A DNA stretch of 64,000 nucleotides, from contig JBBJJH010000005.1 in NCBI GenBank assembly GCA_037623315.1, forward strand, positions 1 through 64,000. The letters run 5' to 3'. The notes beneath the pieces are model-generated. The model was not told where the DNA came from and made no database searches. It saw only the letters and a program-made list of their open reading frames with translations. Position numbers and translations under genes: made by a program. This stretch comes from Halanaerobiaceae bacterium ANBcell28 (GTDB lineage Bacteria; Bacillota; Halanaerobiia; Halanaerobiales; DTU029). Positions 28,466-36,375 of this stretch are shown in pieces. Each line of letters begins with the position of its first letter. Positions within the stretch are counted from its first letter, which is position 1.

Positions 28466-29386
28466 ATGAGAGTAACTACTGGAGTAATAAATGATAATTT
28501 TATGAGAAATTTGCATAATAATATGAAGAGACTGGATGAATACAATCAACAGCTATCTTCTGGAAAGAAATTTACACGTCCATCTCAGAACCCTATTGGT
28601 GTTACAACAAGTATGGGGATGAGGAATGTAATAAACGCCAATGAGCAGTATTCCCGTAATGTAGGGATGGCTAGAGAATGGTTATATAATACGGAAACTG
28701 TCTTGATTAATCAGGGTGATATTCTGCATAGGGTTAAAGAACAGACTGTTTATGCAGCAAATGAAAGCTTATCTCAAACAGATAGAGATGCTATTGCTGG
28801 AGAGATTGCAGAACTAAGAGATGAAATGATAAATCTAGCCAATACCAAAATTGGTGATAGGTATCTTATGGCTGGTAAGACTACCAAAATAGCTGATGGA
28901 GAAGAGGTGCCATTTCTAATTCGGGATGGAGATGATCATGTCACCTTTAATGGAGATAATGAAGAAATAGTAAGAGAAATAGGTGCAGGCATTAGAATAC
29001 CGATCAATATTAATGGAGAGGATAATTTTGCAAATACCATTGATACTTTAACTGCTCTTGAAAAGGTTATTAGAACAAATGAAGAAGTAACTGTTGGAGA
29101 TCTTACTATAGAAAACATTTCTGATGGTATGAAGGTTGTAGATGAGATGATGGATAATAACCTGAGAGAAAGGGCTGGACTTGGAGCCAGGACAAATCGT
29201 CTAGAGTTAACAGCCAATAGATTGGATGAAGAGAAACTCCAAGCTATTGAACTTTTATCAAACAATGAAGACGTAGATATAGCAGACGCGATTACTCAAC
29301 TTAAGATGCAGGAAGCAGTTTATCGAGCTTCATTATCAATAGGTGCAAGGATTATGCAGCCCACACTTGTTGATTTTTTACGGTAA
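28466..29386 (+). CDS. flgL: Flagellar hook-associated protein 3 (FlgL)
   Basis: 306 aa, second hook-filament junction protein. N-terminal flagellin-like helices (RNLHNNMKRLDEYNQQLSSG, then the PSQNPIGVT motif). The C-terminus has ADAITQLKMQEAVYRASLSIGARIMQPTLVDFLR-like helices. It starts 15 bases after flgK with GGAGGTG. A large palindromic element follows it directly. Confidence 0.96.
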   Translation: MRVTTGVINDNFMRNLHNNMKRLDEYNQQLSSGKKFTRPSQNPIGVTTSMGMRNVINANEQYSRNVGMAREWLYNTETVLINQGDILHRVKEQTVYAANESLSQTDRDAIAGEIAELRDEMINLANTKIGDRYLMAGKTTKIADGEEVPFLIRDGDDHVTFNGDNEEIVREIGAGIRIPININGEDNFANTIDTLTALEKVIRTNEEVTVGDLTIENISDGMKVVDEMMDNNLRERAGLGARTNRLELTANRLDEEKLQAIELLSNNEDVDIADAITQLKMQEAVYRASLSIGARIMQPTLVDFLR

Positions 29387-29392
29387 TCTGCG

Positions 29393-29565
29393 TTAACTTA
29401 TTACTATTACTTCATTCATTAAAAGTCTAAACCCCAGTTTCTCCTTCCAGAAAGAATCTAACAAAATAAACTCGTTTCACTCAGACAGAATTTTGTTAAA
29501 CAGATTCTTTCTTTCACTCGAAACTGGAGACTTTTAGATTCATTCATTAAATAGTAATAAGTTAA
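29393..29565. repeat. MITE-like 173-bp palindromic element
   Basis: It is bounded by perfect 16-bp inverted repeats (TTAACTTATTACTATT at 29393-29408 and its complement at 29550-29565). Inside are further inverted pairs: AAAGTCT/AGACTTT, CCAGTTTC/GAAACTGG and AGAAAGAATCT/AGATTCTTTCT, plus ACAAAAT/ATTTTGT. The whole can fold into one long stem. There is no coding capacity. It interrupts the flgL-yviE junction of the operon. Confidence 0.7.
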
Positions 29566-29621
29566 AAGCATAATGTTAGTGTTATAAAATCCAAGGCTAA
29601 AAAAGATGAAGGTGCTTAAGT

Positions 29622-30188
29622 ATGAACATTCCTCAGATACAGATAAATCAGCAGTTTGCACAAACTGGTATAAATATTGAAAAGGGTGATCTTCGCATAG
29701 AGCAACCTGATGCTGATATGAATATTAGACAGCCGGCTGCTATTGTAGAGATAAGTCAGGAAGATACATTTGTGGAGATTGATAATTATCCACCACGGTC
29801 TGATATGCATATGAAGAATAATACTGATTACCTTCATTATCGAAGAAATTCTATTGATCAGCAACATATGGAGTTCTTAGCTAGAACAGCCCGTAATGGT
29901 GATAGGCTAATGAAAATAGAATCTGAGGGGAATAGTATAGAACAGATAGCTGTAGAAGAAACCTTTGATGGTCCAGTTGATCTGACTGTAGCTTATTTAA
30001 GTGGTCCTAAGTTCAGGCATGTTCCTGCTGAACTTAATATAGAGATACAGCCAAGGGGTGCAGAAATAAATTTTACTCCTAATAAACCTTTGATAGATAT
30101 AAATCGTTCTAGAGTAAATGTTCATATGATGCGTTATAATAATATTGATATTTCAGTAAGAGGTAATAATTTAAATAATAAAATATAA
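29622..30188 (+). CDS. yviE: DUF6470 (YviE-like) flagellar operon protein
   Basis: 188 aa. Family pattern: MNIPQIQINQQFAQTGINI with a central motif of hydrophobic/Asp repeats (DADMNIRQPAAIVEISQ) and the C-terminal IDINRSRVNVHMMRYNNIDI. Found between flgL and fliW in many Firmicutes; function unknown. The start has AAGGTGC upstream. It is separated from flgL by the palindromic element. Confidence 0.85.
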   Translation: MNIPQIQINQQFAQTGINIEKGDLRIEQPDADMNIRQPAAIVEISQEDTFVEIDNYPPRSDMHMKNNTDYLHYRRNSIDQQHMEFLARTARNGDRLMKIESEGNSIEQIAVEETFDGPVDLTVAYLSGPKFRHVPAELNIEIQPRGAEINFTPNKPLIDINRSRVNVHMMRYNNIDISVRGNNLNNKI

Positions 30189-30256
30189 AAAACAATTATA
30201 TAACTGTAATTAAAAGATTAATAAAGAATTACTCAATCTGAAAGGTTGTGTGTTTA

Positions 30257-30706
30257 GTGGAATTAGTAACAAAATATCATGGTGAAATAGAAATAGATGA
30301 GAAAGAAATAATTCATTTTCCTCAGGGTATTCCTGGATTTTTAGAGGAAAAAGATTATGTATTATTGACTTTAGCTAAGGATTCTCCTTTTCTTGTATTA
30401 CAATCTACAAACACTTCAGAGCTTGCTTTTATAAGCATGATTCCATGGGAAGTAAAGTCAGACTATGACTTTGAAATAAGTGAACAGGTTGAAGAATTGC
30501 TGGAGATAGAGCAGGTAGAGGATGTTTTAGTAGTAGCTATATGTACTATGAAGGACTCTCTAGAAAATATGACAATCAATCTAAGTGCCCCTGTGGTAAT
30601 AAATACTAAAAAAGCCTTAGCTAAGCAGGTTATCATTGATAATTCTAATTACTCTATCAAGCATCCTGTTTTTCCTCTTGAAAAACAGAGACAGGAGGCA
30701 AAATAA
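30257..30706 (+). CDS. fliW: Flagellar assembly factor FliW
   Basis: 149 aa. FliW binds flagellin and also binds and inhibits CsrA, so flagellin levels feed back on flagellin translation (known from Bacillus). Visible: FPQGIPGFLEEKDYVLL, SPFLVLQSTN, LSAPVVINTKKALAKQV. I chose the GTG at 30257, with AAAGG 11 nt upstream; the GTG at 30248 would be only 2 nt from it. The stop codon directly abuts the csrA ATG, so the two are translationally coupled. Confidence 0.93.
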   Translation: MELVTKYHGEIEIDEKEIIHFPQGIPGFLEEKDYVLLTLAKDSPFLVLQSTNTSELAFISMIPWEVKSDYDFEISEQVEELLEIEQVEDVLVVAICTMKDSLENMTINLSAPVVINTKKALAKQVIIDNSNYSIKHPVFPLEKQRQEAK

Positions 30707-30961
30707 ATGCTGGTACTTACAAGAAAAAAAGACGAGAAGATAATGATTGGTGAAGATATTGTTATCACTATTGTTGAGGTGGATAATAATAAGGTCAAGC
30801 TTGGCATAGATGCCCCTAAAGAGATTGAGATACTTAGAGAAGAAGTCTATAAAGAGGTTGAGACAGAAAACAAAGATGCTATTGCCAGTGATGTATTGAA
30901 TGTAGATAAGCTTTTGCAGATATCTAATGTAAAAGGAGAAGAAAAAAAGAGAGAAAAATAA
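30707..30961 (+). CDS. csrA: Carbon storage/flagellin translation regulator CsrA
   Basis: 84 aa RNA-binding protein that represses translation of target mRNAs carrying GGA loops. The conserved start [18 protein letters not shown] and the core [19 protein letters not shown] are intact. The C-terminus is extended and Lys/Glu-rich. The best candidate targets are the three flagellin leaders downstream (31204, 36410, 42933), which carry GGA hairpins. Confidence 0.96.
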   Translation: MLVLTRKKDEKIMIGEDIVITIVEVDNNKVKLGIDAPKEIEILREEVYKEVETENKDAIASDVLNVDKLLQISNVKGEEKKREK

Positions 30962-31169
30962 GAGATATGTTGAAAAAAGGAGAATAATCGAGAATATAGG
31001 ATATAAAGCTAAATAAATAGTAGAAAAGGACCATTGATACATTTAACTTAGTTAAATATCTTTCGATATATATAGTAGATAAGAAAATATTAAATTCTTT
31101 ATTTATTAATTCACTGATAAAAGAATATGTTTTTAATAATTACTTAACCTATTTATTTCAGCTATTATT

Positions 31170-31198
31170 AGTACTCTGATAAAGTTCAGGGTAGTAAT
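31170..31198 (+). promoter_or_regulatory. Possible flagellin 1 promoter (weak)
   Basis: By alignment with the promoters at 36376 and 42899: AGTACT, 17 bases, AGTAAT. The match to the sigma-A consensus is poor here; position relative to the leader is conserved. Confidence 0.3.
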
Positions 31199-31203
31199 GG
31201 TTA

Positions 31204-31339
31204 CTGAAACCCTGTTGCCAGCAACAGAAACGGCCGATCTGATGTCAGGCAGACAGGAGAAAGTAAACCAGGGTTGACCTGTAGGGCAAGGATGCCCGGA
31301 AACAGGCAAAATACAAAAAAATTCAAGGAGGAATTAATA
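31204..31339 (+). promoter_or_regulatory. Structured flagellin leader RNA, copy 1, with CsrA-like sites
   Basis: Conserved 5' untranslated region. Hairpin A: CTGTTGC (31212-31218) with GCAACAG (31221-31227). Outer pairing AACCCTG (31208-31214) with CAGGGTT (31269-31275) competes with hairpin A. Hairpin B: CCTGT (31278-31282) with ACAGG (31302-31306), enclosing GGGCA-AGGA-TGCCC (31284-31297). The AGGA loop within CAAGGATG matches the CsrA recognition pattern. A second GGA lies in the Shine-Dalgarno CAAGGAGGAAT. CsrA binding is inferred from sequence. Confidence 0.65.
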
Positions 31340-32623
31340 ATGAGAATTAATAACAACTTAATGGCAATGAACTCACACAGACAATTAACTGCTAATCAAA
31401 ATGCTGGTGCAAAATCTATGGAAAGGTTGTCATCTGGTCTTAGAATTAACCGTGCTGGTGACGATGCTGCTGGATTAGCTATCAGTGAAAAAATGAGAGG
31501 TCAGATTCGTGGTTTGAACCAAGCTTCTAGAAATGCTCAAGACGGTATTTCTCTTATCCAAACTGCTGAGGGTGCCTTAAACGAGTCACATGCTATTTTA
31601 CAAAGAATGAGAGAGTTAGCTGTACAATCTGCTAATGATACTAATGTGCAAGTTGATAGAGATGAACTACAAAAAGAGGTAGATCAATTAGCTGCTGAGT
31701 TAACTCGTATTGGTGATACTACTGAATTTAATACTCAAACTTTATTAGACGGAGATTTGAGCGTTACATTCCAAATAGGTGCTAATGAAGGACAAAATAT
31801 TGAATTAAGCATAGAAGATATGAGAGCGTTTGACTTAGGTGTAGCTGGCGATGCTTCATTTGAAACTACAGGAGCACATACTGCAGCTACAGGTGATGGT
31901 AATGACACTATAGTTGAAGGAACACATACTATTCAAGAAACTGATACTGGTTACGAAATGGTAAGTAATGATGGAACAGTTTTGGCAACTAGTGATGATG
32001 GTATAACATATACAGGTACAGATGCAGGAACAGGAACAGCAGATACATTAGTATTTGATCACGCAGTAACTTCAGGAGAAGTTACAGTAGCTGCTGATTT
32101 AAGTGCTACAGGTACTGCTTCAGTATCAGATACTGGCTTAGAACCTGGAACTTATACTGTTTCCTCTGATCAAAGCACTATTACAGATGCTTCTGGAGAT
32201 GTTGTAGCGACATGGGATGGAACTTCAGAATATGTAGATGCAGATGGAAATACAGTTATTGCAGGAGGCGGAGCTGCTAATGATCAACAACTAGCTGCTG
32301 ATGCTCAAATTACTGTTGGTGGTATTGATATTTCTTCACAAACAGCTGCAGATAAAGCAGTTACAGATATAAATTCAGCTATAGAAGAAGTTTCTGCTCA
32401 AAGATCTGAGCTTGGTGCTTATCAAAATAGATTAGAGCATACTATTGAAAATCTTGGTACATCTTCTGAAAACCTCCAAGCTGCTGAATCTCGTATTCGT
32501 GACCTTGATATGGCTGCAGAAATGATGGACTTTACTAAGTCTAATATTCTTAATCAGGCTGCTACAGCTATGTTAGCTCAAGCTAATCAAGCTCCACAGT
32601 CAGTACTTCAATTATTAGGTTAA
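31340..32623 (+). CDS. hag: Flagellin 1
   Basis: 427 aa filament protein. N-terminal D0/D1 domain: [47 protein letters not shown]-terminal D0/D1: AAESRIRDLDMAAEMMDFTKSNILNQAATAMLAQANQ..VLQLLG. The central Thr/Asp/Gly-rich insert (about 165-330) is the surface-exposed variable domain. Exported without a signal peptide. The start is ATG at 31340 with AAGGAGGAAT. It is first of the three related flagellin cassettes and appears intact. Confidence 0.97.
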   Translation: MRINNNLMAMNSHRQLTANQNAGAKSMERLSSGLRINRAGDDAAGLAISEKMRGQIRGLNQASRNAQDGISLIQTAEGALNESHAILQRMRELAVQSANDTNVQVDRDELQKEVDQLAAELTRIGDTTEFNTQTLLDGDLSVTFQIGANEGQNIELSIEDMRAFDLGVAGDASFETTGAHTAATGDGNDTIVEGTHTIQETDTGYEMVSNDGTVLATSDDGITYTGTDAGTGTADTLVFDHAVTSGEVTVAADLSATGTASVSDTGLEPGTYTVSSDQSTITDASGDVVATWDGTSEYVDADGNTVIAGGGAANDQQLAADAQITVGGIDISSQTAADKAVTDINSAIEEVSAQRSELGAYQNRLEHTIENLGTSSENLQAAESRIRDLDMAAEMMDFTKSNILNQAATAMLAQANQAPQSVLQLLG

Positions 32624-32670
32624 TTGAGTAGAATATATGATAGATAATAATTAGAGGTTATATTTTACCT

Positions 32671-32704
32671 CAGGGCGACTCAGGGATACCTGGGTCGCTT
32701 TTTT
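32671..32704 (+). terminator. Terminator after flagellin 1
   Basis: GCGACTCAGG-gata-CCTGGGTCGC stem followed by TTTTTT. It is repeated after flagellins 2 and 3. Some read-through would be needed to express the three small genes that follow, unless they have their own promoter. Confidence 0.9.
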
Positions 32705-32733
32705 CAAATTCCATGGAGGAAAGGTGATTGGTG

Positions 32734-33039
32734 ATGCGATTACCATCTTATAATCTAAATTTGAGTACTACAATGCAAAAGTTTAACAATCTACTTAAAG
32801 GTGAAGTTCCTAAAGTAGCTGTTAAGCAGATAGATGAAGTTAATGATATTAATTTCAAGGAAAGTAAAGAAAATCATAGGGTAAACTTGAAATACAATAA
32901 AGATATAGATAGGAATATAGCTCATACAATTGATAATACTACAGGAAAAACAGTTAAGAAGTCTTTAACTGATGCTCAGGTAGATCATTTGATCAGGATA
33001 GAACGTTTAAAGGGCTTACATTTAGATGAAGAAGGATAA
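32734..33039 (+). CDS. FlaG-like small protein of flagellin cassette 1
   Basis: 101 aa. The C-terminal part (VNLKYNKDIDRNIAHTIDNTTGKTVKKSLTD...LKGLHLDEEG) follows the FlaG fold pattern of a short beta-hairpin (hTIDxxTGxhh) and a helix. The N-terminal MRLPSYNLNLSTTMQKFNNLL is unique to this family. It is paralogous to 37931 and 44055 and probably acts in filament assembly or length control, by analogy with FlaG; this is inferred. A ribosome binding site GGAGGAAAGG precedes the ATG at 32734. Confidence 0.75.
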   Translation: MRLPSYNLNLSTTMQKFNNLLKGEVPKVAVKQIDEVNDINFKESKENHRVNLKYNKDIDRNIAHTIDNTTGKTVKKSLTDAQVDHLIRIERLKGLHLDEEG

Positions 33040-33059
33040 AAGAGGAAGGTGTAATAACT

Positions 33060-33254
33060 ATGGAAATTAGTGCAATATCACAACAATCTTTACAAAGTGT
33101 ACAACAACACACAGGAACAGCTATGCTTAATAAGGCTATGAATCAAGATGCTGCAGCTATGATGAGGTTGATGGAAGGTGTGGAAGAGTTAGCGAAGGAG
33201 ATAGAACAGAGTGTAACGCCTCATAGAGGTAGTAATATTGATGTAAGGGTGTAG
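33060..33254 (+). CDS. YjfB-like putative motility protein, cassette 1
   Basis: 64 aa. Family cues: MEISAISQQSLQSVQQ, LNKAMNQDAAAMMRLMEG and the tail GSNIDVRV, matching the YjfB 'putative motility protein' family of Firmicutes. Starts 20 bases after the FlaG-like gene with AGAGGAAGGTG. Copies are at 38257 (intact) and 44875 (deleted). Confidence 0.85.
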   Translation: MEISAISQQSLQSVQQHTGTAMLNKAMNQDAAAMMRLMEGVEELAKEIEQSVTPHRGSNIDVRV

Positions 33255-33279
33255 AAATAATTAGAGGAAGGTTCTACTG

Positions 33280-33525
33280 ATGAAGGTATATAGTTTTTGG
33301 AAAAAGTATTTAGAGAAGAAGTTAGAAGAAGTGAAGGAAAAGGATAGTCACTTAGCAGAAATTGAAAGTAAACTAAAGCGAATGAAAGCTCTAGCTGAAC
33401 AGGTTCGGGATGATGATCCAGAACATGAGGAATTGAAAGAGATACAGAGAAAGTTTGATTTATTGAAAGAGGAAGTTGTTGCTCTGGATAAAGAGATAGA
33501 ATTAAATATAACGGAAATGAAATAG
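33280..33525 (+). CDS. Small coiled-coil protein, cassette 1
   Basis: 81 aa, almost entirely charged coiled coil (KKYLEKKLEEVKEKDSHLAE; AEQVRDDDPEHEELKEIQ). No catalytic or membrane features. Third small gene of the flagellin cassette, with GAGGAAGG upstream of the ATG. Its DNA is identical to the copy at 45058. A chaperone-like role for the neighbouring flagellin is conceivable but not shown. Confidence 0.75.
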   Translation: MKVYSFWKKYLEKKLEEVKEKDSHLAEIESKLKRMKALAEQVRDDDPEHEELKEIQRKFDLLKEEVVALDKEIELNITEMK

Positions 33526-33562
33526 GCTAAAGGGATAGTGAAGAAATCCTTTTAGCCTATTT
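33524..33562 (+). terminator. Terminator at end of cassette 1
   Basis: AGGCTAAAGGGAT / ATCCTTTTAGCCT stem followed by ATTTTG. The same structure ends cassettes 2 and 3. Confidence 0.8.
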
Positions 33563-33572
33563 TGTATATTAA

Positions 33573-33710
33573 CTCACTGCATAATTCCTATTAGCTGACT
33601 GCATTATTCTAAGGAGTAAGTGATTATATGTCAGATTTGCATGAACGTCAAGACATGCTAAGAAAATTATCTATTGCAGTTTCACGGCATTATCTAAATT
33701 ATGCAGTGAG
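33573..33710. repeat. 138-bp element with perfect 14-bp terminal inverted repeats, copy 1
   Basis: It starts with CTCACTGCATAATT and ends with its exact complement AATTATGCAGTGAG. A third, direct, degenerate copy (CTGACTGCATTATT) follows the left end. It differs from copy 2 at 38770-38907 by a single base. It contains a small ORF with a strong ribosome binding site. Confidence 0.75.
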
Positions 33711-33723
33711 CATTAATCTTTAA
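33628..33723 (+). CDS. Possible 31-aa peptide gene inside the 138-bp element
   Basis: ATG preceded by CTAAGGAG 10 nt upstream; the peptide starts MSDLHERQDMLRKLSIAVS and continues RHYLNYAVS. The same 27 residues are encoded in copy 2 (38825-38911). The conservation could be due to recent spread of the element rather than selection on the peptide. No known family is recognised. Confidence 0.35.
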   Translation: MSDLHERQDMLRKLSIAVSRHYLNYAVSINL

Positions 33724-33877
33724 TTATTAATTTTAGTTTTATATACTGATATATTTTTAATAATAGCTATCTTTTTTTAAAAAAAACAAGGTTTTTTCAA
33801 AAAAACAAAGAAGTTTATATAAAAAGGTATAAATTACTTGTTGAAATATTAATTAAACTAAAGGGGTGTTTTATAGT

Positions 33878-35779
33878 ATGGATTATTTTGTTGATACTTC
33901 TGTTTTCATCAATCAAAATCCTAATTTGCGTGAACCTCAGATTAAAGGCTATAAAAAAATTAGAGATTACTTTGAATCAGAAGAATATAAAAAAGAGAGA
34001 AAACCACCGATTGCAGTGCTTCCAACTGGCAGTGGAAAGACAGGTTTAATTGGAATTCTTCCTTATAATATTGCTGAGGGGAGAGTTTTAATTGTAGCTC
34101 CTAATTTAATTATATATGACGGTATTACTGAAAAACTAGATTCAAGTAGTGAAGATAATTTTTGGATTAAACGAGGGGTTATTCTATCATATGATGATTT
34201 GCCTAAGATTCTTAAGTATCAATCCTACCATAAAAAACACCTATTAGACCAATGTGAAATTATTGTAACTAATATTCAAAAGACTTATGAAGAACATAAA
34301 AACTCATTAATAAATACTGTACCTAATGATTACTTTGATATGATTATATTTGATGAAGCGCATCATTGTCCTGCAGATACGTATAAAGAATTAACTGAGT
34401 ATTTTTCTAATGCTAAAGTAGTTAAAGTTACTGGCACTCCTTTTAGGGCAGATGGTAAAAAGATATTTGGCAAAATTGTGTATGATTATCCTTTGGGAAT
34501 GGCTATGGCTAAAAATTATGTAAAAAAACTAGGAAATAAGAACTATATACCTGAAGAATTAACTTTATCTATGGAAGGAGAAGACAGGACTTATACTATC
34601 GAAGAAATATATGACTTAGTAAAAAATGAGCAAGATATAGTATCAAGAGGGGTAGCTTACTCAGAAAAATGTAGTAGATCTGTGGTAGAAGAAAGTATGA
34701 GGTTATTAAAAGAAAAACGAGAAATATCTACTGTGCCTCATAAAATTATTGCTATTGCTTGTAGTATAAGACATGCTGAACAGATAAAAGACCTTTATAA
34801 TGAGTATGATATAAGTGCTACTATAGTGCATAGTAACTTAAGTGATGAAGAAATTTTAAGAAATAAAAAAATGTTTGAAAATGATATTCATCAAGTTATA
34901 ATTAATGTAGGTATGCTGGGTGAGGGTTATGATCATAAATATATATCGATAGTATCTATTTTTAGACCCTTTAGAACTTTATCTCCTTATGTCCAGTTTG
35001 TTGGTAGAGCATTAAGAATAATTCATGAATCTGATAAACCAGAAATAGATAATACTGCTCATATAGTATATCATAAAGCTTTAATTATTGATGAATTATG
35101 GGAATACTATAAAGAAGAAAAACAAAAAGCAGAAACTATATTAGAAATAGAAGAAATACTAAAAAAAGAGTTAGAGAAAGAAACTAAACCTGGTAATAAA
35201 CAAAAGGTTGAAATTCCAGAAGTGGTTGGTCAAAAAGATGGGTATTTTGAAACAGATTCTTTTTTAGAGGATATTGATATTATCGCTAATTATCAGACTG
35301 CACTTAATAAATATAAAGAAGAAGTCGATAAATATATAGAAAGTCTAGAAAAAGAAGGTTTGGAAATAACAGATGAATTAGAAAAACTGATTGAACGACA
35401 GGTAACTGGTAAAAAAAGAAAAGAAAAGTTATCAGAAAAAAGACCAGATCTTATTTGGAAAGAAAAAGATGAACAGTTAAATGATCTAATATATCAGGAA
35501 ACACAAGATATTATTCAGTCTGCAGGATTTGACCCTCAGGGTGATACACTGTTAAAATATGTTGAACCTAATTATAGATGGATCACAAAGAAGGTGAAAA
35601 CTAATGCAGCTTTTCATGCTTTTAAAATTAATGTAAAGCTTAAAGATAAAATAGGTACAAGCAGAAAAAATGGAGAATGGTCTATTAAAGAGCTAGACAT
35701 AGCTACTAAAATGGTGCATAATATTCATGATGACTTGAAAAAAAGGCTTGAAAGTATTAAAAAAAGAGGGGAGAATTGA
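33878..35779 (+). CDS. SF2 helicase (DEAH-box, restriction-R-like)
   Basis: 633 aa. ATP-binding motif I AVLPTGSGKT is at about residues 44-54, motif II FDEAHH at about 158-163 and motif III TGTPFR at about 184-189. The second RecA-like half has VGMLGEGYDH and the motif VI segment QFVGRALRI (about 345-385). The C-terminal third (about 430-633) is helical and Lys/Glu-rich with no recognisable nuclease motif. Probably a DNA translocase or helicase of a defence or repair module. I chose the ATG at 33878. The small gene at 35781 overlaps its ribosome binding site with this gene's end and is surely co-transcribed. Confidence 0.85.
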   Translation: MDYFVDTSVFINQNPNLREPQIKGYKKIRDYFESEEYKKERKPPIAVLPTGSGKTGLIGILPYNIAEGRVLIVAPNLIIYDGITEKLDSSSEDNFWIKRGVILSYDDLPKILKYQSYHKKHLLDQCEIIVTNIQKTYEEHKNSLINTVPNDYFDMIIFDEAHHCPADTYKELTEYFSNAKVVKVTGTPFRADGKKIFGKIVYDYPLGMAMAKNYVKKLGNKNYIPEELTLSMEGEDRTYTIEEIYDLVKNEQDIVSRGVAYSEKCSRSVVEESMRLLKEKREISTVPHKIIAIACSIRHAEQIKDLYNEYDISATIVHSNLSDEEILRNKKMFENDIHQVIINVGMLGEGYDHKYISIVSIFRPFRTLSPYVQFVGRALRIIHESDKPEIDNTAHIVYHKALIIDELWEYYKEEKQKAETILEIEEILKKELEKETKPGNKQKVEIPEVVGQKDGYFETDSFLEDIDIIANYQTALNKYKEEVDKYIESLEKEGLEITDELEKLIERQVTGKKRKEKLSEKRPDLIWKEKDEQLNDLIYQETQDIIQSAGFDPQGDTLLKYVEPNYRWITKKVKTNAAFHAFKINVKLKDKIGTSRKNGEWSIKELDIATKMVHNIHDDLKKRLESIKKRGEN

Positions 35780-35780
35780 G

Positions 35781-36167
35781 ATGCAAAAAATAAAGGAATA
35801 TGTTGAGGAGCTTGTTGATCTAATGGTTGACAAAGGAACTCCACCTTTTGTATTGGCAAATAATATAAGTAGAGATGATTATTTAGCAGTAAATTTAACA
35901 AAAATAGAAGAAAAAATCGTAGTAGTAACTAAATTTTTAAAGGAAGATCAAGTAGTAACATTTAAATATTATTATACTGAAAATGAAGTTTTATATAAAA
36001 AAGAAGTTACGGAAAAAAGTTCAACATATGTTTATTGGGATCGTAAAGAGGAAATGAAAAAGCTTGTAAAAAAAATTGCTCAGTTATCTGGATATAAAGA
36101 TTTTCTGAATACAAATAATAATGATATTGAAAAAATAGCCAAAAGATTAATTAGCAAAGTATCATAG
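35781..36167 (+). CDS. Small helicase-associated protein, unknown
   Basis: 128 aa; starts MQKIKEYVEELVDLMVDKG 1 base after the helicase stop with GAGGGGAGA upstream. A beta-rich middle (DYLAVNLTKIEEKIVVVTKF, FKYYYTENEVLYKK) and a helical end. No known family is seen. Its tight coupling to the helicase suggests a partner or regulator of it. A terminator follows. Confidence 0.7.
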   Translation: MQKIKEYVEELVDLMVDKGTPPFVLANNISRDDYLAVNLTKIEEKIVVVTKFLKEDQVVTFKYYYTENEVLYKKEVTEKSSTYVYWDRKEEMKKLVKKIAQLSGYKDFLNTNNNDIEKIAKRLISKVS

Positions 36168-36192
36168 AGTATATGTATAAGCTTAAGATATT

Positions 36193-36225
36193 ACCGTTGC
36201 CTTAACAGGTAGCGGTTATTTTTTT
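36193..36225 (+). terminator. Terminator, first member of a repeated block
   Basis: ACCGTTGCC / GGTAGCGGT stem (one wobble) followed by TATTTTTTTG. Homologous copies are at 42714 and, in damaged form, 40760; a truncated left half is at 39285. The block continues up to the flagellin leaders 2 and 3. Confidence 0.8.
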
Positions 36226-36375
36226 GCTTTCTCTATAGATTTTCTATCATTAGTTTATGCTTAAGTTTTCAAATGGTAGCAACATCTATCTTTATTTTTT
36301 ATATAGAACAACAAATGGTGGATTTTATAGACTCCTCTAATCCCTTGTGTCGCATAGGCTTACAGCATTGGTGAT

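Noticed and set aside
29458-29867. Minus-strand ORFs across the palindrome and yviE
   Set aside because: They overlap a well-supported gene and a non-coding palindrome, have no ribosome binding sites and show no family resemblance.
31225-31250. GGCCGATCT in the flagellin leader as a sigma-28 -10 box
   Set aside because: No TAAA-type -35 at 14-16 bases upstream, and the bases belong to the conserved RNA structure.
32655-33060. Possible tandem array resembling CRISPR in the flagellin region
   Set aside because: Repeats are kilobase-scale cassettes without regular short spacers; no cas genes seen.
33628-33723. Peptide RHYLNYAVS resembles the N-terminus of GyrA/ParC
   Set aside because: The match is a few residues, and the rest of the peptide and the context do not fit a gyrase fragment.
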